Assembly: GCA_020796225.1 (NCBI GenBank)
Contig: CM036765.1
Location: 32,640,066 to 32,704,065 of the forward strand
Reading direction: 5' to 3'
Length of the DNA: 64,000 nucleotides
DNA from: Arion vulgaris
Lineage: Eukaryota; Mollusca; Gastropoda; Stylommatophora; Arionidae
A program made the position numbers and the translations under genes. The notes under the pieces were generated by a model that saw only the letters and a list, made by a program, of their open reading frames with translations, ran no database searches and had not been told where the DNA came from. Positions 29,101-44,500 of the stretch are shown here, one piece after another; the first letter of the stretch is position 1, and each line of letters opens with the position of its first letter.

Positions 29101-32100
29101 ACAGATATCAAAACTATCATTTACACATATAATATCACAGACATCTACACTAACACAGATATCAAAACTACCATTTACACATATAATAGCACAGACACCT
29201 ACACTAACACAGATATCAAAACTACCATTTACACATATAATATCACATACACTACACTAACACAGATATCAAAACTACCATTTACACATATAGTAGCACA
29301 GACACCTACACTAACACAGATATCAAAACTATCATTTACACATATAATATCACAGACATCTACACTAACACAGATATCAAAACTACCATTTACACATATA
29401 GTAGTACAGACATCTACACTAACACAGATATCAAAACTACCATTTACACATATAGTAGCACAGACATCTACACTAACACAGATATCAAAACTATCATTTA
29501 CACATATAATATCACAGACATCTACACTAACACAGATATCAAAACTATCATTTACACATATAGTAGTACAGACATCTACACTAACACAGATATCAAAACT
29601 ACCATTTACACATATAATAGCACAGACACCTACACTAACACAGATATCAAAACTACCATTTACACATATAATATCACATACACCTACACTAACACAGATA
29701 TCAAAACTACCATTTACACATATAGTAGCACAGACACCTACACTAACACAGATATCAAAACTATCATTTACACATATAATATCACAGACATCTACACTAA
29801 CACAGATATCAAAACTACCATTTACACATATAGTAGTACAGACATCTACACTAACACAGATATCAAAACTACCATTTACACATATAGTAGTACAGACATC
29901 TACACTAACACAGATATCAAAACTACCATTTACACATATAATATCACAGACATCTACACTAACACAGATATCAAAACTATCATTTACACATATAATATCA
30001 CATACATCTACACTAACACAGATATCAAAACTACCATTTACACATATAGTAGCACAGACATCTACACTAACACAGATATCAAAACTATCATTTACACATA
30101 TAATATCACAGACATCTACACTAACACAGATATCAAAACTACCATTTACACATATAATAGCACAGACACCTACACTAACACAGATATCAAAACTACCATT
30201 TACACATATAATATCACATACACCTACACTAACACAGATATCAAAACTACCATTTACACATATAGTAGCACAGACACCTACACTAACACAGATATCAAAA
30301 CTATCATTTACACATATAATATCACAGACATCTACACTAACACAGATATCAAAACTACCATTTACACATATAGTAGTACAGACATCTACACTAACACAGA
30401 TATCAAAACTATCATTTACACATATAGTAGCACAGACATCTACACTAACACAGATATCAAAACTATCATTTACACATATAATATCACAGACATCTACACT
30501 AACACAGATATCAAAACTATCATTTACACATATAGTAGTACAGACATCTACACTAACACAGATATCAAAACTACCATTTACACATATAATAGCACAGACA
30601 CCTACACTAACACAGATATCAAAACTACCATTTACACATATAATATCACATACACCTACACTAACACAGATATCAAAACTACCATTTACACATATAGTAG
30701 CACAGACACCTACACTAACACAGATATCAAAACTATCATTTACACATATAATATCACAGACATCTACACTAACACAGATATCAAAACTACCATTTACACA
30801 TATAGTAGTACAGACATCTACACTAACACAGATATCAAAACTACCATTTACACATATAGTAGTACAGACATCTACACTAACACAGATATCAAAACTACCA
30901 TTTACACATATAATATCACAGACATCTACACTAACACAGATATCAAAACTATCATTTACACATATAATAGTACAGACATCTACACTAACACAGATATCAA
31001 AACTACCATTTACACATATAATATCACAGACATCTACACTAACACAGATATCAAAACTACCATTTACACATATAGTAGTACAGACATCTACACTAACACA
31101 GATATCAAAACTATCATTTACACATATAGTAGTACAGACATCTACACTAACACAGATATCAAAACTATCATTTACACATATAGTAGCACAGACATCTACA
31201 CTAACACAGATATCAAAAGTACCATTTACACATATAGTAGCACAGACACCTACATTAACATAGACACATACACTATCATCATTCGTCGTCATCTAATAGC
31301 TTGCCCTAAGCAAAGCGTTGCACCGTAACATTCCTTCGGAATGTTTCTTTCATATGATAGATGTCCCGTCTCTAATAATAGCCGTCCATCGCAATCGATG
31401 ATGACAACAGCCTCAGACGTGTGCTGTTGCACCTCTTTGGTGTGTGTGCGGAGGTGACTGTAGATTCCAATCCTAGAACACAATTACCCTACTACAGGTG
31501 GGGCATACATGATCAAGGTCAGACATGTGGGTTTGTGGATTCTTTATTTTCGCGCAGCTCGTTTTCTCTGTGCCTCAACGGCACGACAATTCTCAGCTAT
31601 GCGAGTTCCTCTTGTGTGGTTATAGCGCCACATTTGGCGATCCTGCGCCAGGAATTCCCAGCAGGTGGTGTCTATATTGAAGCATTTCAGAGACATAAAG
31701 CGGTTTTTTTCTGTCCACCAGCTGAACGTTTGCCACCCTTCAAGCTCACCAAGCTCGTCCCATCTCTGCATCTGTCATAACTACACTAACTTGGACATCT
31801 ACACCACCATACACACATAAAAGGTTTTAAAGCCGAAGGATTGATTTCAGTGCACCGGGTTTTACCCCATATGGCTCGGCCCTCTCCGCAGAAATGGCAC
31901 GCCACCTGCCGGAGTATTGCACAAAGCACGAACTCCGTAGCTCCAGCAACAATTCTAGGGGTCTCTGGAAAAACTGCACTCGTGAACAGAAGGCCGCGGT
32001 CGGATTCGAACCCACGACCTTCGACTCGCAAGGCCACTCAGCCACAGAGACCCCCTATCTATACACACATATCATAACATGGACCATTACACCAACATAA

Positions 32101-35100
32101 GACACAAGATACATATAAACTTAAAGATGTGATGGTTGCTACGAAGGAGAATCACAGGTGATACCTGCTCTCGTAGAGAGGGTTGTAAATGTCAAGGACG
32201 AGTGAAAGTCAACCCAAACAACGGATGTGTGAGTCTAACGTCGTAAATATGACCAACATCACTGCAAACCACAGCTCAGAAGTAACTGCTCTCAAATATC
32301 CAACAGAAGTGGGTGTGATTAGGATAAAAATAACAGAGAAGATAATTTCCGATTCAAGCGGGCAGAAGTATGAACAGAACCGATATCATCAATGCGGTAC
32401 GCTCTCATTTATGTGGTATGTGCGAGTCTCAGACACTGGAACGAGTTCGAGAATTAGGAGTTAAGTTTGGACATGCCAGACAGTGTCGTCTTCGTGGTAG
32501 AGAGAGAAAGTATGCTAATCAATTTCTCATGGGTACGGTTGAGCAAATGGACTTTAGGATGGCTGCTGCAGCGAAGGACAGATCATGCATGGGAATGCCC
32601 AATGTAGCATAACGTCAATCGCATAACATAACATAACATAACATAAAGAAGATGAAGAGTATGACTATCATAAACATACATACAGTATCATAAGACACAT
32701 ATAATAATAGTAATAATAATTCCTCTCTTACTGTTATACGTTACATAGGGCCTGCAAGTAATTTCTCCATACCGCTCTATCCTGGCAACTCGCTAAATCT
32801 CATCCATGGAACTGAGATCGATATATCTTGCCTCTCTCAGCAAAGTTCGTTTCAGTGTCTCCTTAGGTCGACCTCTCTTTCTTGAACCCTTTGCATCCCA
32901 CTTCAATGCCTGCTTTGATATTCGTTGATCATTTCTCCTCAAGGTGTGTCCAACATATCTCCATCTTCTCTTTCTTATAACAGTTGTCACTAGTGGTTGA
33001 CCAGACATGTCTCTGATTTCATCACTTCTCCTGAATTCGTTCCATTTTATATTCATTATTTTTCGCAGACATCTATTTTCAAATGCATTTATCTTGCTTT
33101 CTATATCTTTAGTCATTTTCCAACTCTCGCTGGCATATGTTAGGATTGATACAACATTTTCCAACTCTCGCTGGCATATGTTAGGATTGATACAACTCTC
33201 GCTGGCATATGTTAGGATTGATACAACTCTCGCTGGCATATGTTAGGATTGATACAACTCTCGCTGGCATATGTTAGGATTGATACATAAGACACATATG
33301 GTACACATATGGAACAAAGAAACAGTTTACAAACACATAACGATACATGGCATTGGGCAGAACAGTAGTGTAAAATCTCAATCGCTGCTGGATCATTAAA
33401 GAAGAAAGCTAAAGCAATACAGACACATACTCCAGACATTACTACCTCTGACCATGTTTTCGTCAACGGCTCAAATTTCTTGGCAGAGTTCAGATATTTA
33501 ACAGTTGTGTATCCACCAATGACATAAAGTGTTTGTTCTACAGTTACCATGGCGTGGTATGCCAGACTGTGCTCGTACGACTCGTTCTCGTTTTCGTACC
33601 TGTAAGATCAGATAAAACAAAGTTGAAACAGAGACATAAGAAGAAAATAAGGAGTTAAGGAAGGTGGGTTTCTTTGTAAGAACCTCATGGGAAGTAACGA
33701 ACATGATCAATAAATAGACAGTGAACAAGTATTAGGAGCTTCCCCAAAAATAGTCAATTATTTCTCACGGCCCCCATTGCCTAGCCCAGCACGGCCCCCA
33801 TTGCCTAGCCCAGCACGGCCCCCATTGCCTAGCCCAGCACGGCCCCCATTGCCTAGCCCAGCAATACGGAGGGTTCCTACAAACACAACCAACAAGCCAT
33901 TCAATAAAAATGGCTTTACTGAGAAGTGTCTTTCACAAACGCTTCGTCTTAACTAGAAACAGAATAATCAGGTAAGGTTCGATCGAAAAGTGTTTGCACA
34001 AACACATGCTATAAGCTTATTGTGCTTGTTTATTTGAAGATCTCAGCGACAGTACACGATCTCCGTAGCAGCAGCGAGGATCCCCGATGTAATTTAAAAG
34101 TTGGTAAAAATATTTTGTAAGGAATTTTATTTTTAATCTTTTTTTTCTAGTGAATGTCGCCCCGTGCAGTGACTTTCCAGACTGTTCTTTTCGATTTTGA
34201 ACTGCCAAGGGTTCTTTTACGTGCTCAAATTAAACACGGGACCTACGTTTTATCGTCTGTCTCCGATAAGACTAGAAACTCTTTCTCGCCAACACTGAGA
34301 TCAGGGATCTCTGGAAAATATATCCCGGTAGTAGATTTAACGTGTTAGACATGGCAAGCGAATACCCTTCTCTCAGAGAGTTTAACTGGTCGTTGTCTCT
34401 AAAGTGTGCTTCTTCAGTGCTAGTAGGTGATACCGAGATCTGGAGTCGATTTTTGTTTGTTGGTGTTTGACATTTGTTTTCTCTGCGATGCTCATATACT
34501 TGTGTAGTACTCGTTAGTGTGTATGTCGACTTATTATCATGTTCAATGATCCCGGTGTTGCCCCTTAATAGCTTTATTACAAATATTACCTGCCTTGCAG
34601 GCAGGCTAACTGTATGCAGAAAGATTGCAATCCTTGCTGTTGAAATAGGAAGCTCTGGAAGACAGATCCAACGAAAAGTGAAACATTGCTCACATAAATG
34701 CGGTTAAACTCTCAAAGAAAGTGACGGTCACAAAAGCGATTGCCACAGGGAAATACTCAAATAACTACCGTGCAGATGCAATAAGAACAGCGGCCGAAAT
34801 GATCCTAGAGAGAAGAGGCACCTCTGGCAACAAAGTCGTGATATTCACCGATGCTCTATCGGTTATCACGGCACTCAAAAGTGTAGGAAAAACAGAGGAA
34901 AAACAAAGCAAGCGACCCTCAACGCTTGAGTGCACACACTCAAACACACCGTCATTCAGTGGATCCCATCACATTGTAACATAAGTGGAAACGAACACGC
35001 AGACACACTAGCAAAAGAAGGCGGGCGACTACCTCAGACTGACCTCGAGATCAGTTATGAGGAAGCCAGAACAACCATCGGCTGGCACTATAGAGACAAA

Positions 35101-35436
35101 TGGACAAAAGAACATCCTCACCACAACAACAGCGACGGATACTATGGTCTGTCTCGTAGTGAACAAGTTGCCATACTTCGCCTCCGTACCTGCCACAACA
35201 AGCTCCGCGCCACATGTTTCACAAATTTAAAATTGGCACAACTAGCCTGTGCCCCTGCAAAAAGGCGGATATGACGACAGAGCATGTTCTGCAAGAGTGT
35301 CAACTGATAGCAGGCATAAGAAAAGAAACCTGGCCTCAAAACACAGAGCTTCGCAAGAAGCTGTACGGAGGAACGAGTCCCTTAAAAACACGGTAAAATT
35401 CATGATAAAAGTTGGTTCATCAGTCTAAGCCGGGAT

Positions 35437-35477
<41 letters not shown>

Positions 35478-37097
35478 GTGGTGATGTCAGAATCAGAACA
35501 ATAGTATCTGTATAATATATTTGTAAAATAACAATACATATACAAACACAAATATAATTTAATGATAATGAGATTAAGAGGACTCATGAGAAGGTAGCAG
35601 TAGAGTTTGAAACTTGTATGTGACCATTTATTCATCTGTTTGTACATTACCATTTGTCAACACGGTTGTCGTAAGTCTCCATGTCTGCACATACTCCATC
35701 CCGTGACCAGCCACCCAAAACAAAAATAACTTCGTTGGGGACACGTGGCCTCAGCATGGGATTGCCAAGAGATTGACTGAGTTGTGGACGGAGCAATGAC
35801 TCGTCGCCTCCACCACAACACAACTCGTAACCTGCGACGTCGAGATAAATAGAAACCAGAAACTATATGCATGAATGTGTTGAACACTTTAATATTGACA
35901 TGTGAAAGAGAGATTATCACTTGAGTTTTCTTCTAAACTCTTCATGTAACATGTCCTTTGCAGATCGTCACTTTCATTACAGGCTGTCTCAAAGACTCTT
36001 CATTAACCAGTTATCAATCCTCTAATATCATTGTGTTCAATGCTTCCTTAATGCCCAGCTGTCCCCGTCATCTTGTTCGTGCCCAGTTTGAAATTCCTAA
36101 AACTATGACATACTTTATTTCTCCTCTCCTCCCCCTCTCTCTCCCTCTCTCTCCCCTCCCCCTCTCTCTCTCTCTCTCTATCACCGTGACTATATTTCGG
36201 TTCCCGATATGTTCTGTATAAGTCAATGTTCCTCAATCTTGAAGAATTGTAAAATGTCTGTATTTTGATAGAAGACGCTCTAAGAAGGTTTTCATAATAC
36301 TTTATTCTTATCGACTTGATTTTCTTCTTCTTCTTCATTGACAGTTTAGTGGTCCACGAATTACATCCATATGTTCTCACAGCAAAAAAATATATGCCCT
36401 CTGAATTGTTTCTGTTGCTGTTTTATGCAAATACTTTAAAACTATCATAAAGTTACTGAACAGTGTAAACCATATATACCGATATATGCAGCCCACACGG
36501 CAAATTCTGGACAAATAGCAAGAAACAAAAGTGTACTTAGACCACTTCAGCTGTAGCTTTGGAGAAGATTTCGAAAACTCATCAAACTAGGTACCCAGTT
36601 CCTGTAGAGTGAATCGAGACAGCGACCGGCACCTCGGTTTATTATAACGCCTAAACGTGGTGATGCTTGACTTGAGCTTATCGATCTAACGTCTAATCTT
36701 GAAAACCAAGTGCAGATCTCGAATAGGCGTGTAACCAAAACCAAATTTAAAAATGTGATGCAGATTTTAACAAATAAACAAATAAATAATTTTAAAAATA
36801 AAAGGAGACAGAAGTTGATATCTCGTTTGTGCATATATTCCTCAATCTTCTTTTTTCGTTTTCAGAACCAGTTGAAGTTCATTGCTGCAGTTATCGCCTG
36901 CCTCTATTTAACTCTGTTCTTAACCTTCTCTTTTCAATTGTTGGTCTACTATTTCTAAGTCTATTTCAATGGCAATTCTCCGTTGTTTTCTTGGTCTGAC
37001 TTGTGATCTCTTCTGCTTTATTGTTTGTTACAAACATTGAACAAGCTCTCTCCCTCTCACTCCCCCTTTCTCTCTCTCTCTCACTCTCTCTCTCTCA

Positions 37098-37128
<31 letters not shown>

Positions 37129-40100
37129 TCACCCCCTTCTCTCTCTCTTTCTCTCTCTCGCTTTTGGCGCTCAGGACAGTAACAAACGCACGTAATTCTT
37201 CTCTAATCTTGGCCGTCCTCTGTGTTGTGTTCCAGCTGTGATTCATTTCTTTCAGTTTCTGTCTACTGTTCTCCTCCAGGTCGTTTCGGGTCTTTCCCAT
37301 TTTCGTTTACCCTCTGGTGTCAATCTCAGTGTAGTTTTTATGATAGAATTTGCCCCTATATTGTATTACATGTCCAATCCATCTTCAGCGATTCTGTTGG
37401 ATAGCGGTGCTCATATTCTCTTGCTGAAACGCTGAAAGCAGTTCTAATTTATAGATAGTATTTTGAACAAATGTAAATACTAAAATTTGAACTTAAGGTT
37501 TAAAATGTGCGTTTTCGTTGTCACGGAAACAATGAAATGAAGATATTCTGAAAACGTCCAGCTGCGAAAAAAAAATCGTTGACAGAAATCACTCACAAAA
37601 AGATAGTTTTAACGTCTGTCTTTGATATGACTAGTAACTCGTTAGCACCTACATTGAGATCAAGGATCACTCGAAAGTAACCCAAACTTTCTACGTGGAA
37701 ACGAACGAGGCACTTTTGAAGCGAGATCCAGCACTGTACCTCCATGTCACAAAGACCCACTAAGAGATCTACCATTATTTGTTCAGTTACGCTACTATGT
37801 TACGTTATTCCACTCACCACCTTAGTAATCAATATCAACAACCAATAGATTCACTTGTAGACATTTGCTTCATTTAATACACCAATCATCTTCCTTATCA
37901 GTATTCATCTCTTGCTCACTAAGAATTTGTGTAGTTCTTATTGGAAATATATTTATTTCTGTTGCTTATCCGGGTCAATAATTTTCATAATCAAAGCTTA
38001 GTTGATTCTTATCAAGAGAATAAAGGAAACCCAAAGATTTGTATAGCAAAACAACAACTAAGACAAGTAAAACGCATCACGTATTTGAGATGCTGGATAA
38101 CTGCTGATGGAAGAATCCTTACCGAAATACAGGAAAGGCAACAATGCAAACCAAATGACACCGATACCCAATTGCAAACAGGTATTTGTACACATAAAAC
38201 GAACTTTATGCGATATTCGAAAGGACCTCCAATCCCAACTTTGTGCTATCATTGTCTAAATTGGAGTCTTCGAGCGAATTTTTTTTTAAAGACTTATTAC
38301 AACAACAGAAATAAAATGCCTGCAGAAAAGAGCGGAAGTAACAAGAAGAGATCAAATCAATAACGGGATTGTTATAGACTTGATAGAAACAATACCACAG
38401 CTAAAGAAATAAAATGCCTGCAGAAAAGAGCGGAAGTAACAAGAAGAGATCAGATGAATAACGGGATTGTTATAGACTTGATAGAAACAATACCACAGCT
38501 AAAGAAATAAAATGCCTGCAGAAAAGAGCGGAAGTAACAAGAAGAGATAAGATGAATAACGGGATTGTTATAGACTTGATAGAAACAATACCACAGCTAA
38601 AGGATATTAAGAAATAACAAACCAAATGGTTCGGCCATGTAACACGATTACTGTTCAACAATATACCACAACGAGTACTAATATTCAGATGCAATGGTTT
38701 CGCCCGAGTGGTTACCGGGGCCCAAATTTGGGGCGTAAAGAATAGAACCACTGCTACCTGCCACGCATGTCGTAAGAGACGGCTAAGGAGGTTTGGCTGA
38801 AGTCGGATGCACGTGTCCTAAACGTGTAGAAGTCTATGCGTTTAGGGGCCTACCAAACCAATGTGCAACGTATACACGTTCTTGGCAAAGATCAAACATA
38901 TCACAAAGAGTGATTAATATTGCTCGTAAAGAACGAACGCAAAGAAGAAGAAGAATGGTTTCAAGTACAAAGGTCGTCCAAGCAAACGATGGAGCTAAGA
39001 AATATCACAGGTGATAAGAAACAAAATATACGAGGCGCACTCTAAGAAACTTACCAGAACTTTTCGTATAACAAGAACGTTGGTAGCCACACGAAGAATA
39101 GTTAATAGATAGATAGACAGACAGACAGACAGATAGACAGATAGACAGATAGATAGATGGTCTTATTGTCTGTACATGGCAGTATTTGTTTTATGTTTAA
39201 CTCAATTATTTAGTCTGAACTTAGAAATATATCGACAAAAATAGCAAAATGTTTTTTTCAACGAGTTCTAAATACAAGTTGGTACCTTTTTGTAAAATGC
39301 ACATAGACTCTGAGTCTGTTGGTAAACAACTGAACTTCTGCATCAGCGCTTCGTATGTGACCCTGGAGACTAGACCTAGTCGTACTGATCTGAGTAGTTG
39401 AGGTAGGTAAGCTGATCTGACATCGGGAAGAAAATCGACCCACTTGAGTACAGATGAACATGCATAGTCCTCGGTGTCTATGATAAGTGCATCAGCCCTG
39501 AGTATCTATTAGATCAAAGGATACTTGTATCATTAGAAAGATATCTACCGATAGAAGTGTGGAACAAAACTATACGACTATAACGGAATGTTAGAGCTGT
39601 TCACCATATGTGGTGAACATGTGGTGTAAATATGTTCACCATCAGGAATGTTCACCATATTTTAGACTACATCCACCTGTGTGTTGCAGGGGAGATCGCA
39701 AGGGGAGCAGAGAATAGTACGAAGCGATTGAGGTAGGTGCCTAGAGAAGCTACCCTAGTCAATAAAAAGCATCACAGAAACCGGATGTGATGGCCTACTA
39801 GTAGGTGCATAACTGGCACAATGTGCAATCGCTCTTAGGCTCGGATCACATACAAATCACAAAGAGTGGTTAACAAGTGGTCGATATGGAGCGTTCGAAG
39901 AAGAAGGGTGGTACGTGACTTATTTTTTAATTTGCTACGCGATCTTTGTTAGTTGTCAACACATTCTCCTTCCAATTATTTCACCGTTTTCTTCTTGCCT
40001 GTTTAACCATTAACTTGATCTTACCAAATAGTTTTCAGCTGCGTCTTGTCTTTTTATGTACTAAACATATTTTGGAGCAAGGGAAACGTGTTACTGTTGG

Positions 40101-41528
40101 ATATAGACTGGGAAATAGAAACGACAGAGGTGACACCCTGATAGTTTGGACAAGAGCACATGATATGACCATATGAAACACTTCATATGCAGCATCATCT
40201 ATCAGACAGCATACAAGACTCATATCAACATGAAGAAGTCCAGGGGGCAATACTTATAATCAAATTATCTATATTTCGGTTCCCGAAAAGATTATGTGGT
40301 CACAAGTGCCTGCAGCATAAGGAGCCTTCTCATTCCACTTTAAGACACAGCAGTTTAATAAGCGACTGCTTATTCATCTGTCATAAAACTGATCTAGATC
40401 GCAGCTGTTAATCTATTTCTGTAGGTCATATCACTATATTATTCTAGTGGACGTGTCTGGTTACGACCGACTGTCATTTCAGTCACAACTTAGACAATTG
40501 ACTAATTCAGGATGTACATTGTGACTGATTGATGTCTATTTATGGCTGTCTAGAAAAGTATATAATGAGTTACAGTTTATATTTGTCTGTGTGTACAAAC
40601 GTTCTAAAGTATGTTGAAGTTTGTATATTTGGTTGTCTGTGTGTACAAACGTTCTAAAGTATGTTGCTGTGTGTATATTTGGTTGCCTGTGTGTACAAAC
40701 GTTCTAAAGTATGTTGCTGTTTGTATATTTGGTTGTCTGTGTGTACAAACGTTCTAAAGTGTGTTGCTGTTTGTATATTTGGTTGTCTGTGTGTACAAAC
40801 GTTCTAAAGTATGTTGCTGTTTGTATATTTGGTTGTCTGTGTGTACAAACGTTCTAAAGTATGTTGCTGTTTGTATATTTGGTTGTCTGTGTGTACAAAC
40901 GTTCTAAAGTATGTTGCTGTTTGTATATTTGGTTGTCTGTGTGTACAAACGTTCTAAAGTATGTTGCTGTTTGTATATTTGGTTGTCTGTGTGTACAAAC
41001 GTTCTAAAGTATGTTGCTGTTTGTATATTTGGTTGTCTGTGTGTACAAACGTTCTAAAGTATGTTGCTGTTTGTATATTTGGTTGTCTGTGTGTACAAAC
41101 GTTCTAAAGTATGTTGCTGTTTGTATATTTGGTTGTCTGTGTGTACAAACGTTCTAAAGTATGTTGCTGTTTGTATATTTGGTTGCCTGTGTGTACAAAC
41201 GTTCTAAAGTATGTTGCTGTTTGTATATTTGTTTGCCTGTGTTTACAAACGTTCTAAAGTATGTTGCTGTTTGTATATTTGGTTGTCTGTGTGTACAAAC
41301 GTTCTAAAGTATGTTGCTGTTTGTATATTTGGTTGCCTGTGTTTACAAACGTTCTAAAGTATGTTGCTGTTTGTATATTTGGTTGTCTGTGTGTACAAAC
41401 GTTCTAAAGTATGTTGCTGTTTGTATATTTGGTTGCCTGTGTTTACAAACGTTTTATAGTATATTGCTGTTTGTTTATCTGTTTGTCTGTATGTGCAAAC
41501 ATTATATGATATAACTACTGTGTGTGTG

Positions 41529-41574
<46 letters not shown>

Positions 41575-44500
41575 TAGAGCACGTTAATTGTCTGTTACTG
41601 TCTGACCTGCACAAGTTCGTCCGGTGTCAGCTGAAGGAACTCATTGCTGCACGTAGAGAGAGTGAGGAAGTTCTTGAGCAGGAACGTCCATGTATGTGTC
41701 TCCAGAATCCTGCAGTGCAGATACTTGGCAATCTTGTATATACCTATTGCATTATCTGTGTTCATGTGCTCCAGCAGAAAGTCTTCACAAACCTGTGGCC
41801 CAGGCGTTGGGTAGAGACATGGATTTATTTTGCTTAATTAAAAATAATGTAACGAGTCGTGTTCAGACGTAACTTCTACATACTCAGATCATCACTAAAC
41901 CACAGGGGTCTCTGTGTCGTCGAGGTTAGCTGCTCGTATCAAAGGTACCAGGTTCGCTCCCTCGTGTAAATATCCAGATGGCTTCACGAGGGAGCCAACC
42001 GATTACCTTTGGCAAGAGAGGCGAGCACCTAACCTCTACATAGATTCTTCATTGTTAATGTGTTGCAAGCCATTTCTTTACATCATTATTATCAACAGGG
42101 ATGGGGGACACCTGGTATGTTTCAAGATGTCTGGGGAAGGGACGTTCTGATTGGTAGCTATAATTAGAGTTTGCTGCTTCATTGCATGTTTACAAAAAAC
42201 AATACGAAACAATTACAACAGATATTTCCCACTTGGTCCTTGCCACCACTCAATATCGGCTATACTCTCTCTTGTGCAATGATTGGCACCCGTCTGCGGT
42301 TAGTCACATGCTGTAGTTACCAGTCAGCACATACCTCCTGCTGTCACATTCCGCCGCCCCCACCGCACATGACTGTATGTTACCAATAAAAACTATTACG
42401 ATATGATGATGACAATGATCAGGGAAGTATGAAAACTTTCATATGTCTCACCTCCACTGACATTTTATATTCAAAATTGTGACTTTATTTAGTCTTAATT
42501 ACAATTGTTTTAATTACTTTGTTTCATTATAAGTGTAAACACATTTTTAAAAAAAATAGTTCCTTACTGCTGACGTTGCTATAGTTACAAGTGAAATATT
42601 GTTGACCATTAAATATTGGTACATCCTGGACCCTCCATATTTGGTCAAATAAATAAAGACTTTCTGTAGAAAATGATTATAATGATAAGTAATGGTGACG
42701 ATAGTGTCGGGAGATGATGTCCATACCTTAAGTAGTCCTAATACGTTGAGCCTGTCTGCTGTGACAATGATAGATTCTATGTTGCAGGCGTTCAGATTAG
42801 CTTTATGTGTGTAGGCAAATTGAACTATTGCCTGTGAATAAGACAGTTCTTAAAGCTGTGCAGACAGACAGGTATTAGTTTATCGTACAGACAGACAGAA
42901 CGGTAACAAGCAGATGGACAAAATATTTTTGTTAAACAACGCAGAGAAAACAAACATGGCATAATACAGAAAGCAACAGACATATTTGCAGATGATAACC
43001 CGTCAATAGACAAAGATGCAATAAACTGAAAAATACTGGAGAGACAGAAAACAGACGAGCAACAAACATACATGGGGCAGATAGACAAGAACATATGAAT
43101 AGGAGTATGAAGCAGAGAGATAACAAACAGGCGGAAAACAAATACACTCACAACAGATAGTCAACAGTCCGACAGACAACACACAGACATGGACTAGAGA
43201 GGCAACAGAGATACAACAAGCAAACGGGGACAGAGAAACTACAACAAGAACACGTATCATCATCATCAAGTAGCTTGTCCCTTCCGGAACTTGGCTCACA
43301 TGACAGCAGTCCTGAAAAACTCTCTGTTGACCGGCGTCAGCAGCGGTTATTCTCAGATTGTCAATGACATCTTGCACCTATCGTCTTCTATTGTCAATGA
43401 CATCTTGCACCCATCGTCTTCTAGGTCATCCTCTCTTTCTTCTTCCAGGCACCATTCTCTCCAAAATTATCTTCTCTAGGCATTCATGTTGTTTGGTGTG
43501 TCCGAAATATTTAATTTTACTTGATTGTATGCTTTTTTTTTTTTTTTAAACTGATCCAGAAGCACTTGAACTTTTCAGCTCTTCGGCTCGGTGCCATGGA
43601 CATCGTAACCCTTCAGTTCGGTGCCACGAACACCGTGAATCTGGTGAACCGGTGGCTTTTCTGCCAGCCAGCAGAATTGAACCCGCACTCACAGGGTGCT
43701 TGTCACCCGTAGTCCAACGCGTTACGAACACGCTGGGCAGGCGGGCATTGTATGCTATTTAATAGCGAACTCTCTTTAATATCAAGCTGTTGCAGAACAG
43801 AAGCATTTGTTCTTTAACACACATATATAACAAATAGATGAATGAAAATCGTGGCATATCCAAATGTGGACGTAGCCATCAACTACAGTAAACGAGTCGT
43901 TGATTTTCTAGGCACCATTTATACGTTCAGTAGTTTGCCATTGCTTTCTGTGAAACTAAAAACAGACAAACAACAAAGAAAGAGTGAACAATAAAGAAAC
44001 TACAAACTTATAGATAACAGAAATGGATCAGTGGGACAACAAACACAAACATAACAAACAGATATGAAACTAAAAACAAACACAGAAAAAAAATCCACAG
44101 AAACACGGAACAGAAACAAACTACAAACACAAACATAACAAACAGATATGAAACTAAAAACAGACACAGAAAAAAAACCCACAGAAACACGGAACAGAAA
44201 CAAACTACAAACATATAGATAAAAATAGATCAATCAAACTACAAACATACTGATAACTTATAACAAATAATATTTGAAAAGATTCAAGGATACAAAATGA
44301 ACGTATCACATCTACACATACCTCCATGTCGGAGTATGTCACACCAGGTATCTCCACCTCAATATGGGCTGATGCGGTCATGTTAAACGTGAATAATGTA
44401 CGAAAGTATTGACTACAGCTGATTTGATGACATTTGGGAAGAGGAGGAGGAGGGAGAGAAAGAAATTGAATATTTAGTAATAATGAATATACCTGTATTC

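Larger units (their letters stand above)
37985..39010 (+). pseudogene. LINE relic with a 102-bp triplication and a nested SINE
   Basis: The plus strand encodes QVKRITYLRCWITADGRILT, CLQKRAEVTRRDKMNNGIVI then DLIETIPQLKDIKK and KWFGHVTRL. The CLQKR to PQLK segment is present three times (38307-38610). A SINE at 38702-38953 interrupts the end, after which KGRPSKRW continues the element. It lies in KLHL10 intron 5. Confidence 0.85.

Noticed and set aside
28138..31292. 1041-codon plus-strand and 687-codon minus-strand frames
   Set aside because: Both come from a 54-bp tandem array inside KLHL10 intron 7. Openness follows from unit length divisible by three. Kept only as a finding to test.
31985..32058. 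Functional tRNA genes at 31985-32058, 52744-52820, 60155-60235, 61633-61710 and others
   Set aside because: A and B boxes are good, but acceptor stems do not close and each head continues into a repeated SINE body with target duplications.
39498..39505. Exon 5 acceptor at CTCAG (exon start 39497)
   Set aside because: It would shift frame relative to exon 4. The CTAATAG acceptor eight bases earlier restores DELVQ-ILRAD.
42841..43260. Clean tandem repeat of ACAGACAGA
   Set aside because: The stretch is purine/AC-rich and repetitive in flavour, but no stable unit could be defined by eye.
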